Assembly (NCBI RefSeq): GCF_002104765.1
Contig: NZ_NCXM01000024.1
Location: forward strand, 1-64,000
Reading direction: 5' to 3'
DNA: 64,000 nt
Origin: Mycolicibacterium vulneris
GTDB lineage: Bacteria; Actinomycetota; Actinomycetes; Mycobacteriales; Mycobacteriaceae
The notes beneath the pieces are model-generated. The model did not search any database, was not told where the DNA came from, and saw nothing but the letters and a program-made list of their open reading frames with translations. Every line of letters begins with the position of its first letter. The stretch's first letter is position 1. The translations under genes were made by a program, and so were the position numbers. This document shows positions 35,716 through 44,182 of this stretch, piece after piece.

Positions 35716-35792
35716 GTCGCGCCGGGGACGATGCAGAGCGAAGCGACGAGGTGGGGGCACCGCCCGCTTGCGGGGGAGAACGGCGCCGATGA
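35712..35792 (+). repeat. MIRU-type interspersed repeat with small ORF
   Basis: This element fits mycobacterial interspersed repetitive units: it begins with ATG overlapping the P450 stop (ATGA) and ends with TGA overlapping the ferredoxin ATG (ATGA). It contains the recognisable GATGCAGAGCGAAGCGACGA and GAGGTGGGGGCACCGCCCGC stretches. It encodes 26 residues including DDAERSDEVGAPPACGGE. Insertion thereby keeps the two genes translationally linked. Recognition is from memory of the MIRU sequence. Confidence 0.82.
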
Positions 35793-35983
35793 CTAACGTC
35801 GCCGTCGATCCCGACCGGTGCACCGGGCACGGACGCTGCTACACCCTGGCGCCCGACGTCTTCGACGCCGACGAGGCCGGGCACTGCCTGGTGCTCGTCG
35901 CAAAGGTGTCCGGCGAGCTCGAAACGCAGGCCGCCACGGCCGAGCAGAATTGTCCGGAAAGCGCCATCACTGTGGCCCGTTGA
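35789..35983 (+). CDS. 3Fe-4S-type ferredoxin
   Basis: A 64-residue ferredoxin with DPDRCTGHGRCYTLAPDVF, where a usual cluster position is His/Gly (CTGHGRC), and a later Cys-Pro (EQNCPESAITV). Three cysteines are present, as in 3Fe-4S ferredoxins that serve P450s. It starts at the ATG that overlaps the end of the MIRU element. It probably transfers electrons to the preceding P450; the reductase is not encoded nearby. Confidence 0.92.
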   Translation: MTNVAVDPDRCTGHGRCYTLAPDVFDADEAGHCLVLVAKVSGELETQAATAEQNCPESAITVAR

Positions 35984-36053
35984 ACACCGGTCCGGCGACG
36001 AACGCCGGGCATCGAACCGTGCTAGAACACGCCGTACCGGGGTAATTCAGGGT

Positions 36054-38006
36054 ATGGCCATGACCGTCGCTCACAAGCTGATCAGCTCGCATCTGGAGTC
36101 CGGGGAGATGTCCCCGGGAGAAGAGATCGCGATCCACATCGATCAGACGCTGACCCAGGATGCGACCGGCACGCTGGTGATGCAGGAACTCGAGGCGCTC
36201 GGGCTCGATCGCGCCCGCACCGAGGTGAGCGTGCAGTACGTCGACCACAACCTGTTGCAGGGCGACGAGAAGAACGCCGAGGATCACGAGTACCTGCGCA
36301 CCGCGGCGCAACGCTTCGGGCTGTGGTTCTCCAAACCGGGCAACGGTGTCTCGCACCCAACTCACATGCAGCGCTTCGGCATCCCCGGCAAGACGATGGT
36401 GGGCTCCGACTCCCACACTCCGGCGGCGGGATCGCTGGGCATGCTCGCGATCGGTGTCGGCGGTCTCGAGGTGGCGCTCGCGATAACGGGGCGGCCACTG
36501 CACATTCGGATGCCCGAGGTGTGGGGTGTGCGGCTCGACGGTGAGCTGCCCCCGTGGTGTTCGGCCAAAGACGTGATCCTGGAGATGTTGCGGCGCCACG
36601 ACGTCAAGGGCGGGGTGAACCGGATCATCGAGTACCACGGTCCCGGCCTGAGGACGCTGACGGCAATGGACCGCCACGTCATCGCCAACATGGGAGCCGA
36701 ACTCGGCGCCACGACGACGGTGTTTCCCAGCGACGAAGCCGTGCGCGAATTCCTGCGCGCCGAAGAGCGCGAGGACGACTGGACAGAGTTGCTGGCCGAC
36801 GAAGACGCCGAATATGACGTCGAGGACACCATCGACCTGTCGCAGATCGAGCCGCTGATCGCCAAACCGTCTTCGCCGGGCAACGTGGTGCCGGTTCGCG
36901 AGGTGGCCGGCGAGGAGATCGCCCAAGCCGTGATCGGGTCCAGCGCCAATCCCGGACTGCGTGATTTCGCGATCGCGGCCGCGATGGTGGCGGGACGCCA
37001 GACCGCCCCGCAGGTCAGCTTCGACATCAACCCGACGTCACGCGAGATCCTGGCCGACCTGACCAAGATGGGCGCGACGCTGGATCTGGTGGTGGCTGGC
37101 GCGCGTATCCACCAGGCAGGGTGCATGGGATGCATCGGCATGGGTCAGGCTCCCGCGGTCGGTCGCAACTCGCTGCGCACGATGCCGCGCAACTTCCCCG
37201 GCCGCTCCGGCACCAAGGAGGATGCGGTCTGGCTGTGCTCGCCCGAGACCGCTGCGGCATCGGCGCTGACGGGAGTGATCACCGATCCGCGGGACTGGGC
37301 CAAACGGGAGCGGATGGACTATCCGAAGCTCGATCTGCCCGAACGCAACTCCGTCAACACGGCGATGCTGGTCCCTCCGCTGGACGCGGAGGAGGCACAA
37401 CGCGTCGAACCCGTGAAGGGACCCAACATCTCCAGCCTGCCCGAGTTGTCGCCGCTGCCAGACGAACTCGAGGCGCCGGTGCTGCTCAAGGTCGGCGACA
37501 ACATCTCCACCGACGAAATCTCGCCGGCCGGCGTGCAGGCTCTTCCGCTTCGGTCCAATATCCCCAAGCTCGCGATGTTCAGCTTCACCCGGGTCGACGA
37601 CTCCTACCCCGAGCGGGCTCAACAGGCCGGCGACTGCGGGCACATCATTGTCGCCGGGGACAACTACGGCCAAGGCTCCTCGCGTGAGCACGCCGCCATC
37701 GCACCGCGCTACCTCGGGTTGCGCGTCGTCATCGCGAAGTCCTTCGCACGCATCCACTGGCAAAACCTGGCCAACTACGGGATTTTGGCGCTCGAGTTCG
37801 AAAATCCCGACGACTACGATTCGGTCGGCCAGGACGATACCCTCCGCATCCAGCATCTGAACGCGATCGACGGTGAGGATGTCCTACAGGTCGACAATGT
37901 CGGCAAGGAAGCGTCATTCGCCGTGCGGCACCGACTCTCGCCACGACAAGTCAAGGATGTGTTGGCCGGCGGCTTGATTCCACGACTCAACCAAGAGCAG
38001 GAGTGA
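36054..38006 (+). CDS. Short (about 650-residue) aconitate hydratase-like protein
   Basis: This 650-residue protein belongs to the aconitase superfamily, much shorter than the main mycobacterial AcnA (about 940). The SDSHT motif (MVGSDSHTPAAGS), the cluster pair GCMGCIG, and the C-terminal swivel domain with GDNYGQGSSREHAA are all present. The position of the third cluster cysteine in mitochondrial aconitase (SCTN) reads IGSSANPG here, so a Ser replaces Cys. It may be an Aquifex-type aconitase or a related hydro-lyase. It is preceded by the P450-ferredoxin pair and followed closely by the convergent RNase H gene. Confidence 0.85.
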   Translation: MAMTVAHKLISSHLESGEMSPGEEIAIHIDQTLTQDATGTLVMQELEALGLDRARTEVSVQYVDHNLLQGDEKNAEDHEYLRTAAQRFGLWFSKPGNGVSHPTHMQRFGIPGKTMVGSDSHTPAAGSLGMLAIGVGGLEVALAITGRPLHIRMPEVWGVRLDGELPPWCSAKDVILEMLRRHDVKGGVNRIIEYHGPGLRTLTAMDRHVIANMGAELGATTTVFPSDEAVREFLRAEEREDDWTELLADEDAEYDVEDTIDLSQIEPLIAKPSSPGNVVPVREVAGEEIAQAVIGSSANPGLRDFAIAAAMVAGRQTAPQVSFDINPTSREILADLTKMGATLDLVVAGARIHQAGCMGCIGMGQAPAVGRNSLRTMPRNFPGRSGTKEDAVWLCSPETAAASALTGVITDPRDWAKRERMDYPKLDLPERNSVNTAMLVPPLDAEEAQRVEPVKGPNISSLPELSPLPDELEAPVLLKVGDNISTDEISPAGVQALPLRSNIPKLAMFSFTRVDDSYPERAQQAGDCGHIIVAGDNYGQGSSREHAAIAPRYLGLRVVIAKSFARIHWQNLANYGILALEFENPDDYDSVGQDDTLRIQHLNAIDGEDVLQVDNVGKEASFAVRHRLSPRQVKDVLAGGLIPRLNQEQE

Positions 38007-38008
38007 CG

Positions 38009-39130
38009 TTACAGATACGCCGTCTGATTGACCAAGCGCACCGAAGACGCTCCGTCGGAATAGAACTCGGCGATGCTCAGCGACGCCAGGTCGAGGTGCA
38101 GGCGGTACAGGATGCCGGGCCCGGCGTCCAGCGCCTCGCGCAGCAGCATCTTGATGGGTGTCACGTGCGACACCAACAGCACCGTGGCGCCCTGGTGTCC
38201 GGCGACGATCCGGTCACGAACATTCGACACCCGATCGGCCACAGCGTCGAAACTCTCCCCGCCCGGCGGGGCGGTGCTGGTGTCGCGCAGCCAGCGGCCG
38301 TGCAGCTCGGGGTCACGCTCGGCGGCCTCGGCGAACGTCAGCCCCTCCCATGCGCCGAAATCGGTTTCGATCAAGTTCTCGTCGACGGTGACGTCCAGGC
38401 CCAGCGCCTTGGCGGCGGTCGCCGCGGTGTCGTAAGCCCGTTGCAGCGGGGAGGCAAAGACCGCCGAAATGCCGCCGCGCTGCGCCAGATAACGCGCCGC
38501 CGCGTCGGCCTGTCGCCGCCCCACCTCGGTGAGCGCCGGGTTGCCACGGCCCGAATAGCGGCGGTGGACCGACAACTCGGTCTGGCCGTGGCGTAGCAGC
38601 AGCAGCCGGGTCGGGGTGCCGCGTGCGCCGGTCCAGCCGGGCGCCGACGGGGACGGCGTAAGTTCGGGTTTTTCCACCGGGGCGGATTGTTGCGCCGGTT
38701 CCGGCTTTTCGATCACGCCGTTGGCCTCGGCCGCGGCGTCCATCGCCTCGTTGGCCAACCGATCGGCGTGGGTGTTGCGCTCCCGCGGAATCCACGAATA
38801 GCTGATGCGCTCGAAGCGTCGTGCCCGGTTTCGGGCTTCGGCGTGCAGTTCGATCAGGTCGGGGTGCTTGACCTTCCATCGTCCGGACATCTGCTCCACC
38901 AGCAGCTTGGAGTCCAGGTACACCGCCGCCTCGGTGGCGCCCAGGTTCAGGGCGTCGTCCAAACCGGCTATCAGGCCCCGATATTCGGCAACGTTGTTGG
39001 TTGCCCGGCCGATGGCCTGCTTGGCCTCCGCCAGCACGGTCGCGCGGTCCTCGGTCCACACCACCGCGCCGTATCCGGCCGGGCCGGGGTTGCCGCGCGA
39101 TCCGCCGTCGGCCTCGATGACGACCTTCAC
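38009..39130 (-). CDS. Bifunctional RNase HI / phosphoglycerate-mutase-like phosphatase
   Basis: A 373-residue fusion like Rv2228c. The N-terminal RNase H domain has VVIEADGGSRGNPGPAGYGA, NVAEYRGLIAGL and YLDSKLLVEQM with catalytic Asp/Glu/Asp. A Pro-rich linker follows, then a histidine-phosphatase domain with LLLRHGQTELS and ETDFGAWEGLTF. In M. tuberculosis the RNase H removes RNA from hybrids and the second domain has phosphatase activity (also linked to alpha-ribazole phosphatase, CobC-like). The GTG start overlaps the previous stop by four bases. Confidence 0.94.
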   Translation of the reverse strand: MKVVIEADGGSRGNPGPAGYGAVVWTEDRATVLAEAKQAIGRATNNVAEYRGLIAGLDDALNLGATEAAVYLDSKLLVEQMSGRWKVKHPDLIELHAEARNRARRFERISYSWIPRERNTHADRLANEAMDAAAEANGVIEKPEPAQQSAPVEKPELTPSPSAPGWTGARGTPTRLLLLRHGQTELSVHRRYSGRGNPALTEVGRRQADAAARYLAQRGGISAVFASPLQRAYDTAATAAKALGLDVTVDENLIETDFGAWEGLTFAEAAERDPELHGRWLRDTSTAPPGGESFDAVADRVSNVRDRIVAGHQGATVLLVSHVTPIKMLLREALDAGPGILYRLHLDLASLSIAEFYSDGASSVRLVNQTAYL

Positions 39131-39864
39131 TGATCGAACCCCTTGACCCGCAATAGGATCGCGCCGCATTCCGGGCAGCGCACCACATCGTCTTCGGCGG
39201 CCGCCGAGATGCGGGACAGCTCGCCGCGGTCGATCTCGAGCCGGCAGGCCCCACACCGGCGCCCCAGCAGCTGCCCGGCACCGGCGCCTCCCCCGGCCCG
39301 CTGCCGTTCGTAGAGGGCGGCGAGTGCCGGGTCCAGTGCGGCGCTCAGCGACTCACGCCGCGAGGACTGCAACTCGCGGGCCTCGCTGATCTCGGCGACG
39401 GCGGCGTCGAGCGCCTCACGCGCGGCGGCCATCTCGGCCTCCAGCGACGTGAGCGTCTGCTGCTCGCCGTCCAGCTGCGATTGCAGCTCCTCGCGACGCT
39501 CCATCACCTCGAGCAGGGAATCCTCCAGGCTGGTCTGACGACGCTGGAGGGTCTCCAGCTCGTGCTGGAGATCCGACAGCTGCTTGGCGTCGGTCGCCCC
39601 CGACTGCAGCAGCGAGCGGTCGCGGTCCTCGCGCTGGCGCACCGCGTCGATCTCCGCCTCGAGCCGCGCCACCTGGGCGTCGATGTCCTCGACCGCGATG
39701 CGCACCGTGGCCAGCCGGTCACCGGCGGCCTCGAATTCCACCTGCAGCCGCTCGCAGGCGTCCTGCTCGGGCAGGTGCGTCGCCCGGTGCGTGATGCGGG
39801 ACAGCTCGGCGTCCAATTTCGACAATTCGAGCAGAGAACGCTGCTGTGCCACTTCGGCTTTCAT
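39127..39864 (-). CDS. Coiled-coil zinc-ribbon protein (Rv2229c-like)
   Basis: A 245-residue protein. Residues 1-180 are a long predicted coiled coil (heptads such as LLELSKLDAELSRITH), and the C-terminus is a C4 zinc ribbon with GRRCGACRLEIDRGEL and VVRCPECGAILLR. It fits the family of CT398-like/DUF164 proteins implicated in secretion or nucleic-acid handling. Its ends overlap both neighbours (ATGA and GTGA). Exact function unknown. Confidence 0.88.
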   Translation of the reverse strand: MKAEVAQQRSLLELSKLDAELSRITHRATHLPEQDACERLQVEFEAAGDRLATVRIAVEDIDAQVARLEAEIDAVRQREDRDRSLLQSGATDAKQLSDLQHELETLQRRQTSLEDSLLEVMERREELQSQLDGEQQTLTSLEAEMAAAREALDAAVAEISEARELQSSRRESLSAALDPALAALYERQRAGGGAGAGQLLGRRCGACRLEIDRGELSRISAAAEDDVVRCPECGAILLRVKGFDQ

Positions 39865-41009
39865 GACCCGTCACCCCCGGACTCGTTGCCAACCCGCTCG
39901 ACATTCCAAGGGTCGGTGCGTATCGAGCTCACCCGCACCGGGAGCTCCGCACCGAAACGCGACCGCAGCACGCCGGCGGCCTGTTCACACCAAGGGAATT
40001 CACTTGCCCAATGTGCCACATCGATCAGAGCCACATCGGAGGCGCGGCAATGTTCGTCAACCGGGTGGTGGCGCAGGTCGGCCGTCACGTAGGCCTGCAC
40101 GCCGGCGCCGGCCGCGGCGGCCAGCAGCGAATCCCCGGCGCCGCCGCACACGGCGACCCGCGACACCGGCATGTCGGGATCGCCCGCCGCCCGCACTCCC
40201 CAGGACGTGCGCGGCAACGCCGCGCTGACGCGGGAGACGAAGTCGCGCAACGGTTCCGGACGTTCCAACGTCGCGACGCGGCCCAATCCGGCGTCGCCGG
40301 GCGGGGGCACCATCGCGAAGATGTCGAACGCGGGCTCCTCGTAGGGATGGGCGGCGCGCATCGCCGCCAGCACCGCGGCCCGGGAACGCGCGGGCGCGAC
40401 GACCTCGAACCGGTCTTCGGCCACCCGCTCGACATTCCCGACGCTGCCCACCGCGGGCGAGGCGCCTTCGTGCGGCAGGAACTGCCCGATGCCGCCGACG
40501 GTCCAACTGCAGTGCGAATAGTCCCCGATATGGCCGGCCCCGGCCGCGAACACCGCCGCCTGCACCGCTTCGGCGTTCTCGGCGGGCACGTAGACGACCC
40601 ACTTGTCGATGTCGGGTGCGTCCGATGCCGGTTCGAGCACGGCCTCGACGCTGAGGCCCAGCGCTTCGGCCAGCGCATCGGAGACACCCGGGCGGGCCGA
40701 GTCGGCATTGGTGTGCGCGGTGAACAGCGAGCGCCCGCTCTGGATCAACCGGTGCACCAGCGCGCCCTTGGGGGTGCTGGCCGCCACGGTGTCCACCCCG
40801 CGCAACAGCAGGGGGTGATGGGCCAGCAGCAGGCTCGCCCGTGGAACCTCGTCGACGACCGCCGGCGTCGCGTCGACCGCGATGGTCACCGACTCGAGCT
40901 CGTCGTCGGGGTCACCGCACACCAGGCCCACCGAATCCCAGGATTCGGCGAGCCGCGGCGGGTAGGCCTCATCGAGCACCGCGATGACGTCGGCCAGCTT
41001 CACGCTCAC
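39861..41009 (-). CDS. Nif3-like dinuclear metal-centre protein
   Basis: A 382-residue protein of the NIF3/YbgI (GTP cyclohydrolase I type 2-like) family. Metal-binding residues are in LLLAHHPLLLRGVD, HTNADSARPGVSDALAEALG and DVAHWASEFPW. A PII/CutA-like domain is inserted in the middle (about residues 140-240), usual for longer members. The GTG start overlaps the cobC stop. Role unknown; often called a metal-binding hydrolase. Confidence 0.9.
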   Translation of the reverse strand: MSVKLADVIAVLDEAYPPRLAESWDSVGLVCGDPDDELESVTIAVDATPAVVDEVPRASLLLAHHPLLLRGVDTVAASTPKGALVHRLIQSGRSLFTAHTNADSARPGVSDALAEALGLSVEAVLEPASDAPDIDKWVVYVPAENAEAVQAAVFAAGAGHIGDYSHCSWTVGGIGQFLPHEGASPAVGSVGNVERVAEDRFEVVAPARSRAAVLAAMRAAHPYEEPAFDIFAMVPPPGDAGLGRVATLERPEPLRDFVSRVSAALPRTSWGVRAAGDPDMPVSRVAVCGGAGDSLLAAAAGAGVQAYVTADLRHHPVDEHCRASDVALIDVAHWASEFPWCEQAAGVLRSRFGAELPVRVSSIRTDPWNVERVGNESGGDGS

Positions 41010-42058
41010 CGCTGCCCCCCGATGCTCTCCGGCGTGACCGCCTCCGAAATCGCCTGCACCAACTGCGGCCACTCGCGGCGCACCGCGGCCCGCAGATACC
41101 GCTCGTCCAAGCCGACGAACGTATCACAGCGGCGAATGGCAATTCCCCTGTCATGCAGAGTCTTTCGGATCCGGACCGCGTCGGGCGTGCGGAACAGCAC
41201 GAACGGAGCCCGGCCGTCGACCACCTCGGCGCCCGCGGATGCCAGGCCGGCCACCATCTCGGCGCGCAGCCGGGCCAATCGCGCCGCCCCGTCCGCCGCG
41301 TCGGCGACGGCCCGGCGGCCGCAGCAATCGGCGATGGCCGTCAGTTGCAACGTCCCCACCGGCCAGTGCGCCCGCTGCGCGGTCAGCCGCGCCAGCACCT
41401 CCGGGGAACCCAGCGCATAGCCCACCCGCAACCCGGCCAGCGCCCACGTCTTGGTCAGGCTGCGCAGCACCAGCACGTCGGGCAGCGCGTCACCGGCCAG
41501 CGACTGCGGCTCACCGGGGATCGAGTCGGCGAACGCCTCGTCGACCACCAGGATCCGTCCGGGCCGGCGCAACGCGAGCAGTTGTTCGCGGGTGTGCAGC
41601 ACCGAGGTGGGGTTGGTGGGGTTACCCACCACGACAAGGTCGGCGTCGTCGGGGACGGCTGCACCGGCCAGGCCGAACGGCGGCTCCAGCACGACGTGGT
41701 GCACCGGCACCCCGGCCGCGGCCAGCGCGACGGCCGGCTCGGTGAACGCCGGCGCGATGATCGCCGCCCGCCGCGGACGCAGGCTGCCCAGCAGGGCGAA
41801 CGCCTCGGCCACCCCGGCCAGCGGCAGCACCTCGTCGCGGGTCCGGCCGTGTCGCTCGGCGGCCGCGTCCTGCGCCCGGCGGACGTCGTCGAGGCTCGGG
41901 TAGCGCGCCAGATCGGGCAGCCGTTCGGCCAGCCGTCGCAGCAGCCACTCCGGCGGTTGGCCGTGCCGGACGTTGACGGCGAAATCCAGCATCCCGGGCG
42001 CGACGGCCTGATCACCGTGGTAACGCGCCGCAGGCGGGCTCAGGTTCAGACTCGCCAT
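41006..42058 (-). CDS. cobC: PLP-dependent aminotransferase-like CobC
   Basis: A 350-residue fold-type I PLP enzyme related to L-threonine-phosphate decarboxylase and histidinol-phosphate aminotransferase. PLP features are VVVGNPTNPTSVLHTREQLL, the Asp in ILVVDEAFADS, and the Schiff-base Lys in LRSLTKTWALAGLRVGYA. It matches Rv2231c. The cobalamin role is the usual annotation, with cobD nearby at 44 kb. It is the first gene of a minus-strand operon of four overlapping genes. Confidence 0.88.
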   Translation of the reverse strand: MASLNLSPPAARYHGDQAVAPGMLDFAVNVRHGQPPEWLLRRLAERLPDLARYPSLDDVRRAQDAAAERHGRTRDEVLPLAGVAEAFALLGSLRPRRAAIIAPAFTEPAVALAAAGVPVHHVVLEPPFGLAGAAVPDDADLVVVGNPTNPTSVLHTREQLLALRRPGRILVVDEAFADSIPGEPQSLAGDALPDVLVLRSLTKTWALAGLRVGYALGSPEVLARLTAQRAHWPVGTLQLTAIADCCGRRAVADAADGAARLARLRAEMVAGLASAGAEVVDGRAPFVLFRTPDAVRIRKTLHDRGIAIRRCDTFVGLDERYLRAAVRREWPQLVQAISEAVTPESIGGQR

Positions 42059-42139
42059 CAGGGAAACACTAGTGGGCCGTGCGGGCCGGGCGGAGCAACA
42101 CCGTCACACCCGGCTACACCCATCGAGGACAATGGTGAG

Positions 42140-42841
42140 GTGACAGGCACAACGTCAGCCGATCGCCGGGCCCCCGGCGACGCCACCGCCCCGGGTGGGG
42201 CGCAGTTGGTGATCTTCGATCTGGACGGCACGCTGACCGACTCCGCGGAGGGGATCGTCGCCAGCTTCCTGCACGCGCTCGCGCACATCGGCGCCCCGGT
42301 GCCGCCCGGCGACCTCGTCGCGCAGATCGTGGGCCCGCCGATGGACGACACCTTCCGGGCCATGGAGCTCGGCGACGACGCCGAGGAGGCGATCGCGGCC
42401 TTTCGCGCCGAGTACGGGGCCCGGGGCTGGGCGATGAACGCGCTCTTCGACGGGATCGAGGCGCTGCTGGTGGACCTGCGCGCCGCTGGTGTGCGGCTGG
42501 CGGTGGCCACCTCCAAGCTGGAGCCGACGGCCCGGCGCATCCTCGCCCACTTCGGGCTCGACCAGCACTTCGAGGTCATCGCCGGCGCGAGCCCCGACGG
42601 TTCACGCAAGGCCAAGGTCGAGGTGCTGGCCCACGCCCTGTCACAGCTGGAACCGCTGCCCGACCGGGTGCTGATGGTCGGTGACCGCAGCCACGACGTG
42701 CACGGCGCGGCCGCCCACGGCATCGACACCGTGGTGGTCGGCTGGGGTTACGGCAAGGCCGACTTTCCCGACCGCGCGGCCGCATCCGGCGTGACGCACG
42801 CCGCGACCATCGACGAATTACGGAGGGCGCTGGGTGTCTGA
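42140..42841 (+). CDS. ptkA: HAD-type protein, PtkA-like tyrosine kinase
   Basis: A 233-residue HAD-superfamily protein like Rv2232. The catalytic motif I is VIFDLDGTLTDSAEGI with both Asp, motif II VAVATSKLEP region, and motif IV MVGDRSHDVHGA. M. tuberculosis PtkA phosphorylates PtpA on tyrosines, and this one is followed by ptpA with an eight-base overlap. The N-terminus (TSADRRAPGDATAPGG) is low complexity, as in the intrinsically disordered PtkA start. GTG start at 42140 is preferred after GAGG. Confidence 0.9.
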   Translation: MTGTTSADRRAPGDATAPGGAQLVIFDLDGTLTDSAEGIVASFLHALAHIGAPVPPGDLVAQIVGPPMDDTFRAMELGDDAEEAIAAFRAEYGARGWAMNALFDGIEALLVDLRAAGVRLAVATSKLEPTARRILAHFGLDQHFEVIAGASPDGSRKAKVEVLAHALSQLEPLPDRVLMVGDRSHDVHGAAAHGIDTVVVGWGYGKADFPDRAAASGVTHAATIDELRRALGV

Positions 42842-43340
42842 CGCCGCGACGAGCGAACCGCTGCACGTCACGTTCGTGTGCACCGGCAACATCTGCCGTT
42901 CGGTGATGGCCGAGAAGATGTTCGCCGACCAGCTGCGCCGGCGCGGCCTGGCCGACGCGGTGCGAGTGAGCAGTGCCGGCACCGGCAACTGGCACGTCGG
43001 TGAGTGCGCCGACGAGCGGGCCGCCGGCGTGCTGCGCGCCCACGGCTACGCATGCGAGCACCGCGCCACCCAGGTCGACGCCGAACACCTGGGCGCCGAC
43101 CTGGTGGTGGCCCTGGACCGCAACCACGCCCGAATGCTGCGGCACCTGGGCGCCGACGAGGACCGCGTCCGGATGCTGCGGTCTTTCGATCCGCGCACCG
43201 GCGCGCACACCCCCGACGTCGACGACCCGTACTACGGCGACGTTGGGGACTTCGAGCGCGTGTACACGGTCATCGAGGCCGCGCTGCCGGGCCTGCATGA
43301 CTGGGTCGACGAGCGGCTCGCGCAGAACGGATCCACGTGA
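42834..43340 (+). CDS. ptpA: Low-molecular-weight protein tyrosine phosphatase
   Basis: A 168-residue phosphatase. The P-loop FVCTGNICRS has nucleophile Cys16 and Arg22, and the catalytic Asp131 lies in VDDPYYGD with Tyr133 and Tyr134, the residues modified by PtkA in M. tuberculosis. There, PtpA is secreted and acts on host proteins. The GTG start overlaps ptkA by eight bases. It is followed directly by the SURF1 gene in the same unit. Confidence 0.96.
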   Translation: MSDAATSEPLHVTFVCTGNICRSVMAEKMFADQLRRRGLADAVRVSSAGTGNWHVGECADERAAGVLRAHGYACEHRATQVDAEHLGADLVVALDRNHARMLRHLGADEDRVRMLRSFDPRTGAHTPDVDDPYYGDVGDFERVYTVIEAALPGLHDWVDERLAQNGST

Positions 43341-44182
43341 TGCGCCGCCTGCCCTTTCCGCTGCGCCCGGGCTGGATCGTGCTGGCCCTGGTGGTGGTCG
43401 CCTTCGCCTATCTGTGCTTCACGGTGCTCGCACCGTGGCAGCTGGGCAAGCACAGCAGGACGTCGCAGGAGAACCGCCAGATCGAATCCTCGCTGAACAC
43501 CCCGCCCGTCCCGCTGAAAACACTACTGCCGCAGCAGAATTCAGCGGCTCCCGGCGCCCAGTGGCGCCAGGTCACCGCCACCGGGCACTACCTGCCCGAC
43601 GTGCAGGTGCTGGCCCGGTTGCGGGTGATCGATTCGAAGCCGGCGTTCGAGGTGCTGGCGCCGTTCGTCGTCGACGGCGGACCGACCGTCCTGGTCGACC
43701 GCGGCTACGTGCGGCCCCTGGAGGGGTCCCATGTCCCGCCCATCCCCCGCCCCCCGACGCAGACGGTGACCATCACGGCGCGGCTGCGCAACTCCGAGAC
43801 CGCCGCGGTGAACAAGGATCCCTTCGTGGGAGACGGTGTGCAGCAGGTGTATTCGATCGACACCGAACAGGTGGCGGTGCTGACCAAGGTCCCGCTGGCC
43901 GGGCCCTACCTGCAACTGATCGACGGTCAGCCCGGCGGCCTCGGCGTGGTCGGCGTGCCGCAGCTGGACGCCGGTCCGTTCCTGTCCTATGGCATCCAGT
44001 GGATCGCGTTCGGCATCCTCGCCCCGATCGGATTGGGCTACTTCGCCTACTCGGAGATCCGTGCCCGCCGCCAGGAGAAGCAACACCGGCCGTCGCCCGA
44101 GGTGGCACCCACGCCCGATGTGCCCGACGTACCGCAGTCCGTGGAGGCCAAACTCGCCGATCGCTACGGCCGGCGGCGGTAA
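43337..44182 (+). CDS. SURF1-family cytochrome oxidase assembly protein
   Basis: A 281-residue protein with two membrane segments: GWIVLALVVVAFAYLCFTVL near the start and LSYGIQWIAFGILAPIGLGY near residue 215. Between them is the SURF1 domain with the WQLGKH signature, GHYLPDVQVLARLR and VLVDRGYVRP. It helps assemble aa3-type cytochrome oxidase. The start GTG overlaps the ptpA stop; a second ATG follows. Its 3' end overlaps the convergent cobD by 19 bases. Confidence 0.92.
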   Translation: MMRRLPFPLRPGWIVLALVVVAFAYLCFTVLAPWQLGKHSRTSQENRQIESSLNTPPVPLKTLLPQQNSAAPGAQWRQVTATGHYLPDVQVLARLRVIDSKPAFEVLAPFVVDGGPTVLVDRGYVRPLEGSHVPPIPRPPTQTVTITARLRNSETAAVNKDPFVGDGVQQVYSIDTEQVAVLTKVPLAGPYLQLIDGQPGGLGVVGVPQLDAGPFLSYGIQWIAFGILAPIGLGYFAYSEIRARRQEKQHRPSPEVAPTPDVPDVPQSVEAKLADRYGRRR

